Shown here one piece after another: positions 47,901 to 59,174 of a DNA stretch of 64,000 nucleotides. Origin of the DNA: an uncultured Lachnospiraceae bacterium (GTDB lineage: Bacteria > Bacillota > Clostridia > Lachnospirales > Lachnospiraceae); contig CAJUII010000001.1 of the NCBI GenBank assembly GCA_910586405.1, positions 46,414 through 110,413 on the forward strand. The letters run 5' to 3'. The notes beneath the pieces are model-generated. The model saw only the letters and a list, made by a program, of their open reading frames with translations. It was not told the DNA's origin and searched no databases. Position 1 is the stretch's first letter; each line of letters starts with the position of its first letter. Both the position numbers and the translations under genes were made by a program.

Positions 47901-48270
47901 AGCACCGCTTGAATATGCCCGGTTTGCGAATCAGCTTCCGGCGGTTTCGGATGCAAAGAGAGCGATTGTAGAACAGATTGTCGCACTTCAGGTAAAATGG
48001 ATGGAGGAGTTTGCTGTGGCATATCCCAATCTTGCGGAGGAGGCCCGCACCATCCATACCGCGGAAGATCTGCCATACGATACCTCCTATGAGACGTATC
48101 TGAGAGGAGAGCTTTGCACTTATTCGGACAGAATGCTGGAGATGTATGGGCGGTATATAGTAGCACATGCGCAGGAGGGCAGGAATGTGGCGCGTGAGAT
48201 TATGGAGAACACCGTTCAGTTTTATGGATATCAGGATTTGGAGGCAGCAAATGCCAAATCCACGCTTTGA
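44941..48270 (+). CDS. TPR, acidic repeat linker and DUF4037 fusion protein
   Basis: About 1109 residues from ATG 44941 (GAGGGGGGAT upstream; GTG 44926 is a weaker alternative). Residues about 1-265 are tetratricopeptide-like helical repeats. A Glu/Ser/Ala-rich linker (about 270-570) contains four 21-residue repeats. The C-terminal part (about 573-1109) matches DUF4037, a nucleotidyltransferase-like family: the block GKGSDCFGYDD and LSQDHDFG gives the GS and DxD-type acidic residues. It could be an NMP-transferring or nucleotide-sensing enzyme with a TPR partner-binding arm. The function is not known; only the domain identity is supported. Confidence 0.75.
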   Translation: MDINQITEELDVLFAQEKISEIPQFLESHIAQAVKEGAQDVLLTLYNEIIGFYRETGQYALSIENCHKAVKLMNEMGIQDTIPYATTLLNIANAHRAAGLLQESLELYNRVRPIYVALLSEDDMYFANFYNNLSLLYQEMADFASAKDQLVNALSIVSHRPDKQFEAAVTQANLANTCIELGQDDEARARAEEAIRSFEELGVDDAHYSAALSALGSLYYMDKDYPSALNAMEKSRECVAKYLGTDNIQYQRLSENIEIIQDKMKTSQNQAAAENKESGTTAEEHAPETSEAEAPLTELSEMESPTEAPSEQGAWTEAPAAKMPVIDQAVLDEALKQLFETEIEEEESPEQSETELESVSELPSEEHEREESPEQSKTELQDTFELSTSEREEEIRLPETAYEEAEQPTAERKEVLDEALSEEPAEFEQYIEAEKALEEALSEESAESEQYVEAEKVLEEALSEESAESEQYVEAEKVLEEEQPNESAESEQHIEAEEVLDEESSGQEMSMTDTADTSAPAGHEVSALHGSGQEAAMEDATELPDLGNSSLEASVDVPAEDIADQFEDLTPPITGLELCRRYYEEYGRPMIAGKFHAYESRIAVGLVGKGSDCFGYDDILSQDHDFGPRFVMWITRKVYDEIGEELQEAYEKLPSQFMGVDRIETFHGKDRAGVLIIEEFYKNLLGFDLVGMLAHNNEDTASGKESLDTIKCWLSVQEYALAAAVNGEVFRDDEGIFTQYRSMLSAYYPKAVWYRKIAQTCALFSQSGQYNLPRMRRRGQLVSAELAKAECAKQAMKLYYLLNRKYAPHDKWLYRGMPQNPQMTLGEDGMENLSVPELVEKISLLPADKRHETALTTAVESLAVIFANELEKQNMVGKCDLYLDACTKELMTKSDALLTAIVANTPIVTALALSIAKSEFEAFDKVQNEGGRASCQNNWPTFKVMRMSQYMTWTEDMLLQYLYEFKTNYANGRNMIEEKYARMMESTAPLEYARFANQLPAVSDAKRAIVEQIVALQVKWMEEFAVAYPNLAEEARTIHTAEDLPYDTSYETYLRGELCTYSDRMLEMYGRYIVAHAQEGRNVAREIMENTVQFYGYQDLEAANAKSTL
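46189..46440 (+). repeat. 63-bp tandem coding repeat in TPR-DUF4037 linker
   Basis: Four consecutive 63-base units (starts at 46189, 46252, 46315 and 46378) encode EEALSEESAESEQYVEAEK-like 21-mers. Units 2 and 3 are the most alike and unit 4 the most diverged. The array keeps frame and is the type of sequence that changes copy number by slippage. Confidence 0.85.
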
Positions 48271-48312
48271 TACAGTATCAGGAATGTGGCGCTTTAAGCA
48301 GGAGGGAACAAC

Positions 48313-49410
48313 ATGAGCAACATTATTTTAACAGGAGACAGACCGACGGGAAGGCTTCATATCGGTCATTATGTAGGGTCGCTCCGACGCAGGGTAGAGC
48401 TGCAAAATTCAGGAGTGTATGACAAAATCTATATTATGATTGCGGATGCGCAGGCACTCACGGACAATATAGAAAATCCAGAAAAGGTTCGTCAGAATCT
48501 CATAGAGGTCGCATTAGATTATCTTGCCGCAGGATTGGACCCAACAAAGTCCACTCTTTTCATACAATCACAGATTTCAGAGCTGACAGAGCTTACTTTT
48601 TACTATATGGATCTGGTCACAGTCTCAAGATTACAGCGCAATCCGACCGTCAAGAGTGAGATACAGCTTCGCAACTTTGAGGCGAGTATTCCAGTGGGAT
48701 TTTTTACGTATCCGATCAGTCAGGCAGCAGATATCACCTTCTGCAAGGCGAATGTGGTGCCTGTAGGGGAGGACCAGCTGCCCATGATTGAGCAGACAAA
48801 GGAGATTGTGCACAAGTTTAATGCAGTCTATGCGCCGGAAAGTCCTGTGCTCGTAGAGCCAAAGGCACTTGTGCCGGAGGCGGAGGCATGTAAGCGGCTG
48901 CCTGGTACAGACGGTAAAGCAAAGATGAGCAAGTCTCTTGGAAACTGTATTTATCTTGCAGACAGTGCAGATGAGGTGCGCACCAAGATCATGAGCATGT
49001 ACACAGATCCGCTTCATCTGCAAGTGAGCGATCCGGGGCATCTTGAAGGGAATACCGTGTTTACCTATCTCGATGCGTTTGCGCGCGATGAGCATTTTGA
49101 GCGGTATTGCCCGGATTACGCGAATCTTGACGAGATGAAAGCACACTACACAAGAGGCGGTCTCGGTGATGTGAAGGTCAAGAAGTTTTTGAACAATATC
49201 ATGCAGGAGGAGCTTGAACCGATCAGAAACCGGCGTGCTGCATTTGAAAAAGATATTCCAGAGATTTACAATGTGCTCAGGAAGGGGTCTGAGGCTGCAA
49301 GGGAAGTTGCCGCGCAGACATTGTCGGAAGTAAAACACGCTATGCGGATAGATTATTTTGAGGACATGGAACTGATCAAGGCACAGAGTGCACGTTATAA
49401 GGGAGAATGA
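48313..49410 (+). CDS. trpS: Tryptophanyl-tRNA synthetase
   Basis: A 365-residue class I synthetase. The HIGH motif (LHIGH, about residues 15-19) lies in [10 protein letters not shown], and KMSKS (204-208) is in [11 protein letters not shown]. The substrate-site region ends with [12 protein letters not shown]. It charges tRNA-Trp. It is slightly longer than the roughly 330-residue common form and matches the longer bacterial subgroup. The 42-base upstream gap is too short for a T-box riboswitch, so control by tRNA-Trp readout is not seen. The ribosome site is AGGAGGG, 6 bases before ATG. Confidence 0.96.
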   Translation: MSNIILTGDRPTGRLHIGHYVGSLRRRVELQNSGVYDKIYIMIADAQALTDNIENPEKVRQNLIEVALDYLAAGLDPTKSTLFIQSQISELTELTFYYMDLVTVSRLQRNPTVKSEIQLRNFEASIPVGFFTYPISQAADITFCKANVVPVGEDQLPMIEQTKEIVHKFNAVYAPESPVLVEPKALVPEAEACKRLPGTDGKAKMSKSLGNCIYLADSADEVRTKIMSMYTDPLHLQVSDPGHLEGNTVFTYLDAFARDEHFERYCPDYANLDEMKAHYTRGGLGDVKVKKFLNNIMQEELEPIRNRRAAFEKDIPEIYNVLRKGSEAAREVAAQTLSEVKHAMRIDYFEDMELIKAQSARYKGE

Positions 49411-49431
49411 TTTAAAGTTAAGGAGCTGTGT

Positions 49432-50466
49432 ATGGAGAGATTCAAGAAAAGAGAATTTGATCTGTTGGCATTGGGAGAGATTCTGCTGCGCCTGTCGCCG
49501 CCCGTGAACGAGCGGCTTACAAGAGGAGATGTGTTTCAGAAGCAGGCAGGCGGTGCAGAGCTGAATGTCGTGTCAGGAACCTCCTTATTGGGACTGCGCA
49601 CTGGAATGATATCAAGAGTTCCTGCAAATGACTTGGGCAGATATATCCAAAACCGCGTGCGCTTCTGCGGAGTAAGCGATGATTATTTGGTGTATGACAC
49701 TGCAAAGGACGCCAGATTGGGAATATATTATTATGAATACGGCGCGCATCCGAGGAAGCCTAATGTCGTATATGACAGGAAGAATACGGCATTTGCGGAG
49801 ATATCCGTTGATGATTTCCCGGAGGAAATGTTTACGTCCGCGCGCTGCTTCCACACGACGGGCATCACGCTGGCGCTGGGGGAAAAGGCCAGAGAGACTG
49901 CGATAGAGATGATGAAACGCTTTAAGGAAAACGGCACACTCATTTCTTTTGACGTGAATTTCAGGGGAAATCTGTGGACCGGTGACGAGGCGAGAGTGTG
50001 TATTGAGCAGATTCTTCCGCTTGTCGATGTATTTTTCTGCTCGGAGGACACAGCCAGACTGACTTTTCAGAAAGAGGGGACTGTACAGGAGATCATGAAG
50101 AGCTTCGCTGAGGAGTACAAGATCAGTGTTGTGGCATCGACACAGCGCGTTGTGCATTCGCCAAAGGTTCATTCGTTTGGTTCGTGCATCTATGATGCGA
50201 TCAATGACTGTTTTGTCCAGGAGCCTGCCTATGAAAATATAGATGTGGTGGACAGAATTGGAAGCGGCGACGCCTACATATCGGGTGCGCTGTACGGACT
50301 GCTTGCACACAATATGGACTGCACGAAAGCTATGGAATACGGAAATGCCACCGCAGCAGTCAAGAATACAATTCCGGGTGATCTGCCGTCGTCTGATGTA
50401 AAGGAGATTGACAGCATTATAGAGAACCATCATTCCACCGGTCCACAGATGGAAATGAACAGATAG
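49432..50466 (+). CDS. PfkB-family sugar kinase (KdgK-like)
   Basis: A 344-residue kinase of the ribokinase/PfkB fold. The N-terminal block GGAELNVVSG carries the sugar-binding Gly-Gly, and the C-terminal signature GSGDAYISGAL carries the catalytic Asp of GxGD. The pattern is closest to 2-keto-3-deoxygluconate kinases, though ribokinase-like substrates are possible. It follows trpS by 21 bases, with AGGAG 6 bases before ATG, and ends at a strong terminator. It therefore belongs to the trpS transcript rather than the galactan cluster. Confidence 0.85.
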   Translation: MERFKKREFDLLALGEILLRLSPPVNERLTRGDVFQKQAGGAELNVVSGTSLLGLRTGMISRVPANDLGRYIQNRVRFCGVSDDYLVYDTAKDARLGIYYYEYGAHPRKPNVVYDRKNTAFAEISVDDFPEEMFTSARCFHTTGITLALGEKARETAIEMMKRFKENGTLISFDVNFRGNLWTGDEARVCIEQILPLVDVFFCSEDTARLTFQKEGTVQEIMKSFAEEYKISVVASTQRVVHSPKVHSFGSCIYDAINDCFVQEPAYENIDVVDRIGSGDAYISGALYGLLAHNMDCTKAMEYGNATAAVKNTIPGDLPSSDVKEIDSIIENHHSTGPQMEMNR

Positions 50467-50510
50467 CGCGAACTGCGTCTAAGGTTGGCAACAGAGAAAC
50501 AGAAGAATCA

Positions 50511-50551
50511 AAATGCTATGCAAAAATTCAGCGATTGCATAGCATTTTTTT
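50511..50551 (+). terminator. Rho-independent terminator after PfkB kinase
   Basis: AAATGCTATGCAA (50511-50523) pairs with TTGCATAGCATTT (50535-50547) around an 11-base loop, and T residues continue to 50551. It separates the trpS-kinase transcript from the galactan cluster. Confidence 0.9.
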
Positions 50552-50612
50552 ATTGTGTAAAAGTACTAAAAAGATTTGCATATTTTTCATAGATAAATTA
50601 GGGTTGAATGTA

Positions 50613-50641
50613 TTGACTTATGGGCATTATGCTGATATGAT
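50613..50641 (+). promoter_or_regulatory. Extended -10 promoter of the galactan cluster
   Basis: TTGACT (50613-50618), a 17-base spacer, then TATGAT (50636-50641) preceded by TGA, giving TGNTATGAT. Transcription would start near 50648, just before the LacI-type operator. The leader of about 100 bases leads to ATG 50751. Confidence 0.78.
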
Positions 50642-50650
50642 AAATAAAGA

Positions 50651-50677
50651 TGCGCAATCGGTTGCGCAAAAGCGCAA
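50651..50677 (+). promoter_or_regulatory. LacI-type operator, two overlapping palindromes
   Basis: TGCGCAATCGGTTGCGCA (50651-50668) is an 18-base palindrome with central CG and one mismatched pair, the form expected for LacI-family operators. It overlaps a second inverted repeat, TTGCGC-AAAA-GCGCAA (50662-50677). Lying just after the -10, a bound repressor would block transcription start. The likely ligand protein is the LacI regulator at 53444. Confidence 0.65.
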
Positions 50678-50750
50678 AATAGTGTGTGCAAAAGCAATGG
50701 TACTGTAAGAAATACTAGCGGAAAGATCATAAAAAGAATGGAGAAAAAAT

Positions 50751-51866
50751 ATGTTGGAGTATATTAAGGGAATGGACATCTCATCGTTGGATGAAATTGA
50801 AAAGCTCGGTGCAAAGTTTTATGACCACGGCAAAGAGGGGGATTTGATACAAATCCTAAAGGATTATGGAACGAATTATATCCGACTGCGGATTTGGAAT
50901 GATCCGAAATCTCCAGACGGCAAACCCTATGGCGCTGGCAATACAGACTACGAGGTGATGCTTCGCATGGCAAAGCGTGTGAAGGCGGCAGGACTTGGTT
51001 TTTTGCTGGATTTTCATTACAGTGATTTCTGGGCGGATCCCGGCAAGCAGCGCAAACCGAAGGCGTGGGCGGACTACAATGCGGATCAGCTCGAGCAGGC
51101 AGTGTATGATTTTACCAAGGAAATCTTAAAGCGTCTGGCGCAGGAGAACATCGTGCCAGATATGGTGCAGGTCGGCAATGAGCTGTCAAATGGACTGCTC
51201 TGGCCGGAGGGACAGGTTCCAAATTATGCAAATATTGCACGTTTTGCCAGTGCAGGCGTCAGCGCCGTGAAGGAGGTCTGTCCTGCTGCAAAGGTGATGA
51301 TACACCTTGACAACGGCGGCAACAACGCACTGTACAGGGAGTGGTTTGACCAGTATATCAAGGTGAATAACGGCGCGGATTTCGATGTGATTGGACTTTC
51401 TTACTATCCGTTCTGGCATGGCACACTGGACGATTTGTCGAACAATATGAACGATATCGCAGTGCGTTATGGAAAAGAGCTTGTCATTGCAGAGGTTTCA
51501 ATGGGACATACCACCGAGGACTACGCCGCGTATGAGAAGCTTGCGCCGGAGCAGAGAAAGGGCATGGCGACCAACCCCGAGTTGTGCGAAAAAGTGCCAT
51601 TTGCCATGACAAAAGAGGGGCAGTGTGACTTTCTGAAAGCATTTTTGGAGGTAGTCGAGAAGGTGCCGGCGCAAAAGGGCAGAGGTTTCTTTTACTGGGA
51701 GCCGGGCTGGCTGCCAGTGGCAGGAAGTGGCTGGGCGACAGATGCGGCGCTCCCCTATATCAAGGAGAAAGGGCCTTGCGGCAATGAATGGGCAAATCAA
51801 GCATTGTTTGACTATGACGGCAATGCACTTCCAGCACTGGAGATTATCAGAGATTACAAAATATAA
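50751..51866 (+). CDS. GH53 endo-beta-1,4-galactanase, leaderless
   Basis: A 371-residue glycosidase of family GH53. After the start it reads KGMDISSLDEIE as in typical galactanases. The acid/base is Glu144 in VGNELSNGLLWP, and the nucleophile is Glu248 in VIAEVSMGHT. It cleaves beta-1,4-galactan from type I arabinogalactan or pectin side chains. There is no signal peptide or membrane helix, while most GH53 enzymes are secreted. Action on imported galacto-oligosaccharides in the cytoplasm is therefore inferred. It is the first gene after the operator. Confidence 0.9.
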   Translation: MLEYIKGMDISSLDEIEKLGAKFYDHGKEGDLIQILKDYGTNYIRLRIWNDPKSPDGKPYGAGNTDYEVMLRMAKRVKAAGLGFLLDFHYSDFWADPGKQRKPKAWADYNADQLEQAVYDFTKEILKRLAQENIVPDMVQVGNELSNGLLWPEGQVPNYANIARFASAGVSAVKEVCPAAKVMIHLDNGGNNALYREWFDQYIKVNNGADFDVIGLSYYPFWHGTLDDLSNNMNDIAVRYGKELVIAEVSMGHTTEDYAAYEKLAPEQRKGMATNPELCEKVPFAMTKEGQCDFLKAFLEVVEKVPAQKGRGFFYWEPGWLPVAGSGWATDAALPYIKEKGPCGNEWANQALFDYDGNALPALEIIRDYKI

Positions 51867-51929
51867 ACAGAGTTTCGGATAACGCAGCGAGCTTCCGAGA
51901 GTCTGTCAATAAATATAGGAGGGATTTCA

Positions 51930-53441
51930 ATGATCACAGAAAACATTTCGACGCTTGTAAACTATGGTATTGCGGCAGGGCTTTTCGATGAAGCAGACAA
52001 GATTTATACCATCAACAGACTTTTGGAGCTGTTTGGGCTAGACGACTATGAGGAGCCCCAAAATCCCGAGGTGATCACAAATGCAGCGGATTTTGACTTG
52101 GAAGGGCTGCTCAAACAGATGCTCGACTACGCAGCGGAGAAGGGAATCCTTCCCGACGACAGCATTGTGTACCGGGATTTGTTTGATACGAAAGTGATGA
52201 GCCTGCTGGTTCCGCGTCCGTCAGAGGTCATCAGCAAATTTCAGAAGCTCTATGAGGAACAGGGCGCTAAGACAGCGACAGACTGGTATTATACATTCAG
52301 CCAAAATACAGATTACATCAGGCGCTACCGCATTGCGCGCGACAGAAAGTGGAAGGCGGACACCGAGTACGGCGAGATGGATATCACCATCAATTTATCG
52401 AAGCCAGAGAAGGATCCCAAGGCGATTGCGGCGGCTAAAAATGCAAAGCAAAGCGGTTATCCGAAGTGTCAGCTCTGCATGGAAAATGAGGGCTATGCCG
52501 GCCGGGTAAATCATCCAGCACGGCAGAATCACAGAATCATTCCAGTCACAATTCAGGGAAATCAATGGGGATTTCAGTATTCGCCGTATGTGTACTACAA
52601 TGAGCACTGCATCGTGTTCAACAGTCAGCATATTCCGATGAAGATTGAGCATGATACATATGTGAAGCTTTTTCACTTTGTGGAGCAGTTCCCGCACTAT
52701 TTTGTGGGCTCCAATGCAGACCTTCCGATTGTGGGCGGATCGATATTAAGCCATGACCATTTTCAGGGTGGTAATTATGAGTTTGCGATGGCGAAGGCGC
52801 CAGTCGAGAAGGAATTTACAGTGAAAGGCTTTGAGGATATTGCGGCAGGGATTGTCAAGTGGCCAATGTCTGTAATCCGGCTCTCACACAAGGATTACAA
52901 CAGAATCATTGAGCTTGCGGACGTAATTCTTGCGAAATGGCGCGGCTACACGGACGAGGCGGCATTTATCTTTGCCGATACGGACGGGGAAGCGCATAAC
53001 ACCATCACGCCGATTGCCAGAAAGCGTGGAGAGAACTATGAGCTGGACTTGGTACTAAGAAACAATATTACAACCGAAGAGCATCCGCTCGGTGTCTATC
53101 ATCCCCATGCAGAGCTTCATCATATCAAGAAGGAAAATATTGGTTTAATCGAAGTGATGGGACTGGCAGTGCTGCCGTCAAGACTCAAATCAGAGTTAGA
53201 ACAGTTAGCAGAAGCGATTCTTGCAAAAGAGGACCTTCGCAAAAACGAAGTGCTCGAAAAACACGCAGACTGGGTGGAGGAATTTCTGCCAAAATACGAC
53301 CATGTGACCAAGGACACAGTGATGGATATCATACAAAAAGAAGTTGGCATTGTGTTTGGCAAAGTGTTAGAGCACGCGGGCGTTTATAAGAGAGATGAGG
53401 CTGGCAGGGCAGCATTCCAGCGGTTTATTGATGGGCTGTAA
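51930..53441 (+). CDS. galT: UDP-glucose-hexose-1-phosphate uridylyltransferase, class II
   Basis: A 503-residue enzyme of the Gram-positive GalT class II, longer than the E. coli type. It has the active-site stretch HDHFQGGNYEFAM and an upstream block YVYYNEHCIVFN. It exchanges UMP between UDP-glucose and galactose-1-phosphate in the Leloir pathway, so it handles galactose freed by the GH53 and GH2 enzymes. GalK and GalE are not visible in the window. Preceded by AGGAGGGA; the next gene starts 3 bases after its stop. Confidence 0.94.
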   Translation: MITENISTLVNYGIAAGLFDEADKIYTINRLLELFGLDDYEEPQNPEVITNAADFDLEGLLKQMLDYAAEKGILPDDSIVYRDLFDTKVMSLLVPRPSEVISKFQKLYEEQGAKTATDWYYTFSQNTDYIRRYRIARDRKWKADTEYGEMDITINLSKPEKDPKAIAAAKNAKQSGYPKCQLCMENEGYAGRVNHPARQNHRIIPVTIQGNQWGFQYSPYVYYNEHCIVFNSQHIPMKIEHDTYVKLFHFVEQFPHYFVGSNADLPIVGGSILSHDHFQGGNYEFAMAKAPVEKEFTVKGFEDIAAGIVKWPMSVIRLSHKDYNRIIELADVILAKWRGYTDEAAFIFADTDGEAHNTITPIARKRGENYELDLVLRNNITTEEHPLGVYHPHAELHHIKKENIGLIEVMGLAVLPSRLKSELEQLAEAILAKEDLRKNEVLEKHADWVEEFLPKYDHVTKDTVMDIIQKEVGIVFGKVLEHAGVYKRDEAGRAAFQRFIDGL

Positions 53442-53443
53442 GG

Positions 53444-54445
53444 ATGAGGGACAACAAGATTACGATCGCTGATGTGGCGGAGGCGCTCCATGTCTCCAAG
53501 ACGACTGTGTCGCGTGCAATTTCGGGCAAGGGACGCATTGGCGAGGAGACTAGGCAGAGAGTTCTGGCATATATCGAGGAGAAGGACTACAAGCCGAATG
53601 TGATCGCAAAAGGACTGGCTCAGAAAAAGACATACAACATCGCGCTGGTGATTCCCGGGGACTGTAACCTTGTGGATATGCCCTTCTTTCAGAATAGTAT
53701 GCAGGGGATTTGTGAGGAGGCATCTGTAAATGATTATGATGTCATGCTTGTTCCGGTAAATGGCAGTCAATCAGGCAACCTAGAACGCATGATTGTGAAT
53801 AACAAGGTGGATGGCGTGATACTCAGCCGTTCCCTGGTGAAGGATACCAATGCAGCGCTGTTAAAGAAAGAAAACATTCCCTTTGTGATGATGGGAACTT
53901 CGCGGGACGCTAAGATTCTACAAGTGGACAATGACCACAGAGCGGGATGCAGTGCGCTGGTAAGCCATATGCTTCACAGTGGAATTACCAGAATTGGGTT
54001 GATTGGCGGCAGCAAGAACTATGTTGTCAACCGGACCAGGAAACTGGGATACGAGGATGCATTTCAGGAAGCCGGCATAAAGCCAGATCTGGCGCTGTGC
54101 ATAGAGGACTGTGACAGCGTGGTGAAAATAGAGTCCGCGGTGGAAAAGTTGGTTCGGGAAGGTGTGGGAGCCATCGTCTGTATGGACGATTTCGTCTGTT
54201 CGGTGGTACTGCAAGTTTTGGCAGAGAAGGAGATTTCGGTGCCGCAGCAGATTCAAGTGGCATCATTTTATGACAGTACTTTGCTGAAGAATGCAAAGCC
54301 GGCAGTCACGTCTCTTGTGTTTGATGACAGGGCGCTGGGCGCACTGACGTGCAAGGTTTTACTGCGGTACATTCAGGGGGAAGAGGTGGATGCAAAGACA
54401 CTGCTTGGCTATGAGCTGGTCATCAGAGAATCCACACTCTTCTAA
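53444..54445 (+). CDS. LacI-family transcriptional regulator
   Basis: A 333-residue regulator. The N-terminal LacI helix-turn-helix ITIADVAEALHVSKTTVSRA (residues about 5-24) and the hinge region are followed by a periplasmic-binding-like sensor domain (about 62-333). It begins 3 bases after the galT stop and is probably coupled to it. It likely controls the cluster through the palindromes at 50651-50677, responding to a galactose-derived sugar. Repression of the promoter that also transcribes its own gene gives negative autoregulation. The ligand is unknown. Confidence 0.9.
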   Translation: MRDNKITIADVAEALHVSKTTVSRAISGKGRIGEETRQRVLAYIEEKDYKPNVIAKGLAQKKTYNIALVIPGDCNLVDMPFFQNSMQGICEEASVNDYDVMLVPVNGSQSGNLERMIVNNKVDGVILSRSLVKDTNAALLKKENIPFVMMGTSRDAKILQVDNDHRAGCSALVSHMLHSGITRIGLIGGSKNYVVNRTRKLGYEDAFQEAGIKPDLALCIEDCDSVVKIESAVEKLVREGVGAIVCMDDFVCSVVLQVLAEKEISVPQQIQVASFYDSTLLKNAKPAVTSLVFDDRALGALTCKVLLRYIQGEEVDAKTLLGYELVIRESTLF

Positions 54446-54481
54446 ATAAATGATTCCGTGAATTTTTCTGGAGGGATGATT

Positions 54482-55408
54482 ATGTCTAAGAAGAAAAAAG
54501 GGTCTGCGGAGTTTCGGTACTATGAGGTGCCGCAGGAGGAAGCGGTTCTTGCGCTGATGGGGAACAAGTGGATACAGGTGTATGGCGAAAATATACACAA
54601 CCTGCATTTTCATAACCTGATCGAGATTGGGTACTGTCATTATGGGAGCGGAGACCTTGTCATTGAGGACAACCAATACCGCTTTGGAGCGGGCATGGTC
54701 TCCTGTATTCCGGCGAATTTTCTGCATGTGACGAAAAGTGACACGGATGTCACTGCCTTTTGGGAGTACTTATATCTCAACCCGGCGGATATCCTAAAAC
54801 AGCAGGGAAGACCTGCGCAGGAGATTCGAAATATCATCGATGCAGTCAACAGCAGAGCATTCTTTATTAAGGTGGAGGAGAATCCAATTCTTGTGACGCT
54901 GATTCGCGCCATATTTGAGGAGATTCAAAATAAAAGCCTGTATTACCGGGAGTGTGTCGGTGGGATGGCGTACTCATTATTGTTCGAGATTGCACGGTTT
55001 AATGGAAGGGATGTCGCGCAGTCTTATGGAAAAAATAACAGCTTGCAACTGGAAAACGCAATCGAGTACGTAGAAAGAAATTATCCCAATAATTTTAAGA
55101 TTGCAGACCTCGCAAACGAGTGCCATATGAGCGAGACCCATTTCAGACGCGTCTTTCAGGAGAAGATGAACATGACGCCGGTCGAGTATGTGAACTTTGT
55201 CCGTATCAAAAAAGCGTGTGAGCTGATTGACAAAACCGATATCAGCATGGAAGATGTGGCGGAAAAAGTCGGATTTATCACTCCGTCAACATTCAATCGA
55301 AATTTCCGGCGCATCATTGGCACGTCGCCCTATCAATGGAAAAAACGCCCTGATAACCACGAAGGGAAACTTTTAGAATACAAGATTTCTGCTTTGAAAG
55401 GGTGGTAA
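54482..55408 (+). CDS. AraC-family transcriptional regulator
   Basis: About 308 residues from ATG 54482 (GGAGG 7 bases upstream; ATG 54476 and GTG 54458 are less well placed). The N-terminal part (about 15-160) looks like a cupin sensor, with IHNLHFHNLIEIGYC. The C-terminal AraC domain (about 200-295) has both helix-turn-helix motifs, the second ending in GFITPSTFNRNFRRIIG. It probably activates the lacZ-containing part, which has its own weak-looking -35. Paired with a LacI protein, it gives the cluster two regulators. Confidence 0.88.
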   Translation: MSKKKKGSAEFRYYEVPQEEAVLALMGNKWIQVYGENIHNLHFHNLIEIGYCHYGSGDLVIEDNQYRFGAGMVSCIPANFLHVTKSDTDVTAFWEYLYLNPADILKQQGRPAQEIRNIIDAVNSRAFFIKVEENPILVTLIRAIFEEIQNKSLYYRECVGGMAYSLLFEIARFNGRDVAQSYGKNNSLQLENAIEYVERNYPNNFKIADLANECHMSETHFRRVFQEKMNMTPVEYVNFVRIKKACELIDKTDISMEDVAEKVGFITPSTFNRNFRRIIGTSPYQWKKRPDNHEGKLLEYKISALKGW

Positions 55409-55424
55409 GAAGGAGGAGATGGCA

Positions 55425-55925
55425 ATGGTAGATGAAGGGTATGCAGCAGATTTGCAAAATCTGTACAGAGCCAAAAATGAGAGTGATATTTATGCAGTTC
55501 TTGATTTTTGCGAGAAATATGATGGAAAATTGGGACTTGGACAGATACCGGATTTGATGAAGATGTTCAATGAAAATACAGAGGCAAGTCCTGCACAGAA
55601 TGAGTATATCGTAGAACTGCTCAATAAGATTGTTGAGAAGTATGGACAAGAGGCTGTGAATATCATTGTCGAGCGGTCAGATTCCCTTCTGGAAGAAGAT
55701 TCAGAGGGGTGTATGTCATATTTGATTATCATGTTTTTCTTTTGGCATGCGGACAGACAGTTTGACATTGTGACGCCGCTTAGGACTGCAAAAGATCATA
55801 TTAAAAAATTGTATCAGAAATGGGTTCACGAAAAGATCGACTATATGCAAAAACATTCAGAATATTATAAGCCAGAACAAGTAAAGAGGATTCAACATAT
55901 AGAGGAGCAATTGTCAGAATTATAA
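55425..55925 (+). CDS. Uncharacterised small soluble protein
   Basis: About 166 residues from ATG 55425 (AGGAGGAG about 6-8 bases upstream; ATG 55419 lies too close to it). It is a helical, soluble protein without motifs I recognise. The hydrophobic stretch MSYLIIMFFFWH near residue 99 is short and could be buried rather than membrane. The C-terminus is Lys/Gln/Glu-rich and coiled-coil-like. The base composition looks richer in A and T than its neighbours, which may mean recent transfer. It sits between the AraC gene and lacZ without an obvious link to galactose. An immunity-protein-like role is only a guess. Confidence 0.6.
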   Translation: MVDEGYAADLQNLYRAKNESDIYAVLDFCEKYDGKLGLGQIPDLMKMFNENTEASPAQNEYIVELLNKIVEKYGQEAVNIIVERSDSLLEEDSEGCMSYLIIMFFFWHADRQFDIVTPLRTAKDHIKKLYQKWVHEKIDYMQKHSEYYKPEQVKRIQHIEEQLSEL

Positions 55926-55983
55926 AGGAAAACGAATTTGCACGAAACGAAGATGATTCTAAAAACAAGAATATCGTTGCGGG

Positions 55984-55992
55984 TGATATAAT
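55984..55992 (+). promoter_or_regulatory. Extended -10 element before lacZ
   Basis: TGATATAAT (55984-55992) matches an extended -10 exactly, about 47 bases before the lacZ ATG. No good -35 lies 17 bases upstream (AACAAG). The promoter may therefore need an activator, such as the adjacent AraC protein. Confidence 0.45.
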
Positions 55993-56026
55993 GGAAGTAT
56001 GGTTGATACATTCCTGATTCAAATAA

Positions 56027-59149
<3,123 letters not shown>

Positions 59150-59174
59150 AAAAACAAATAAGGAGGAATGAAAA

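Noticed and set aside
48271..48312. T-box riboswitch before trpS
   Set aside because: The gap is only 42 bases, far too short, and no specifier stem or antiterminator is visible.
51868..51906. Imperfect inverted repeat between GH53 and galT genes
   Set aside because: The short TCGGA/TCCGA arms with long loop and no T run do not support a terminator or known riboswitch.
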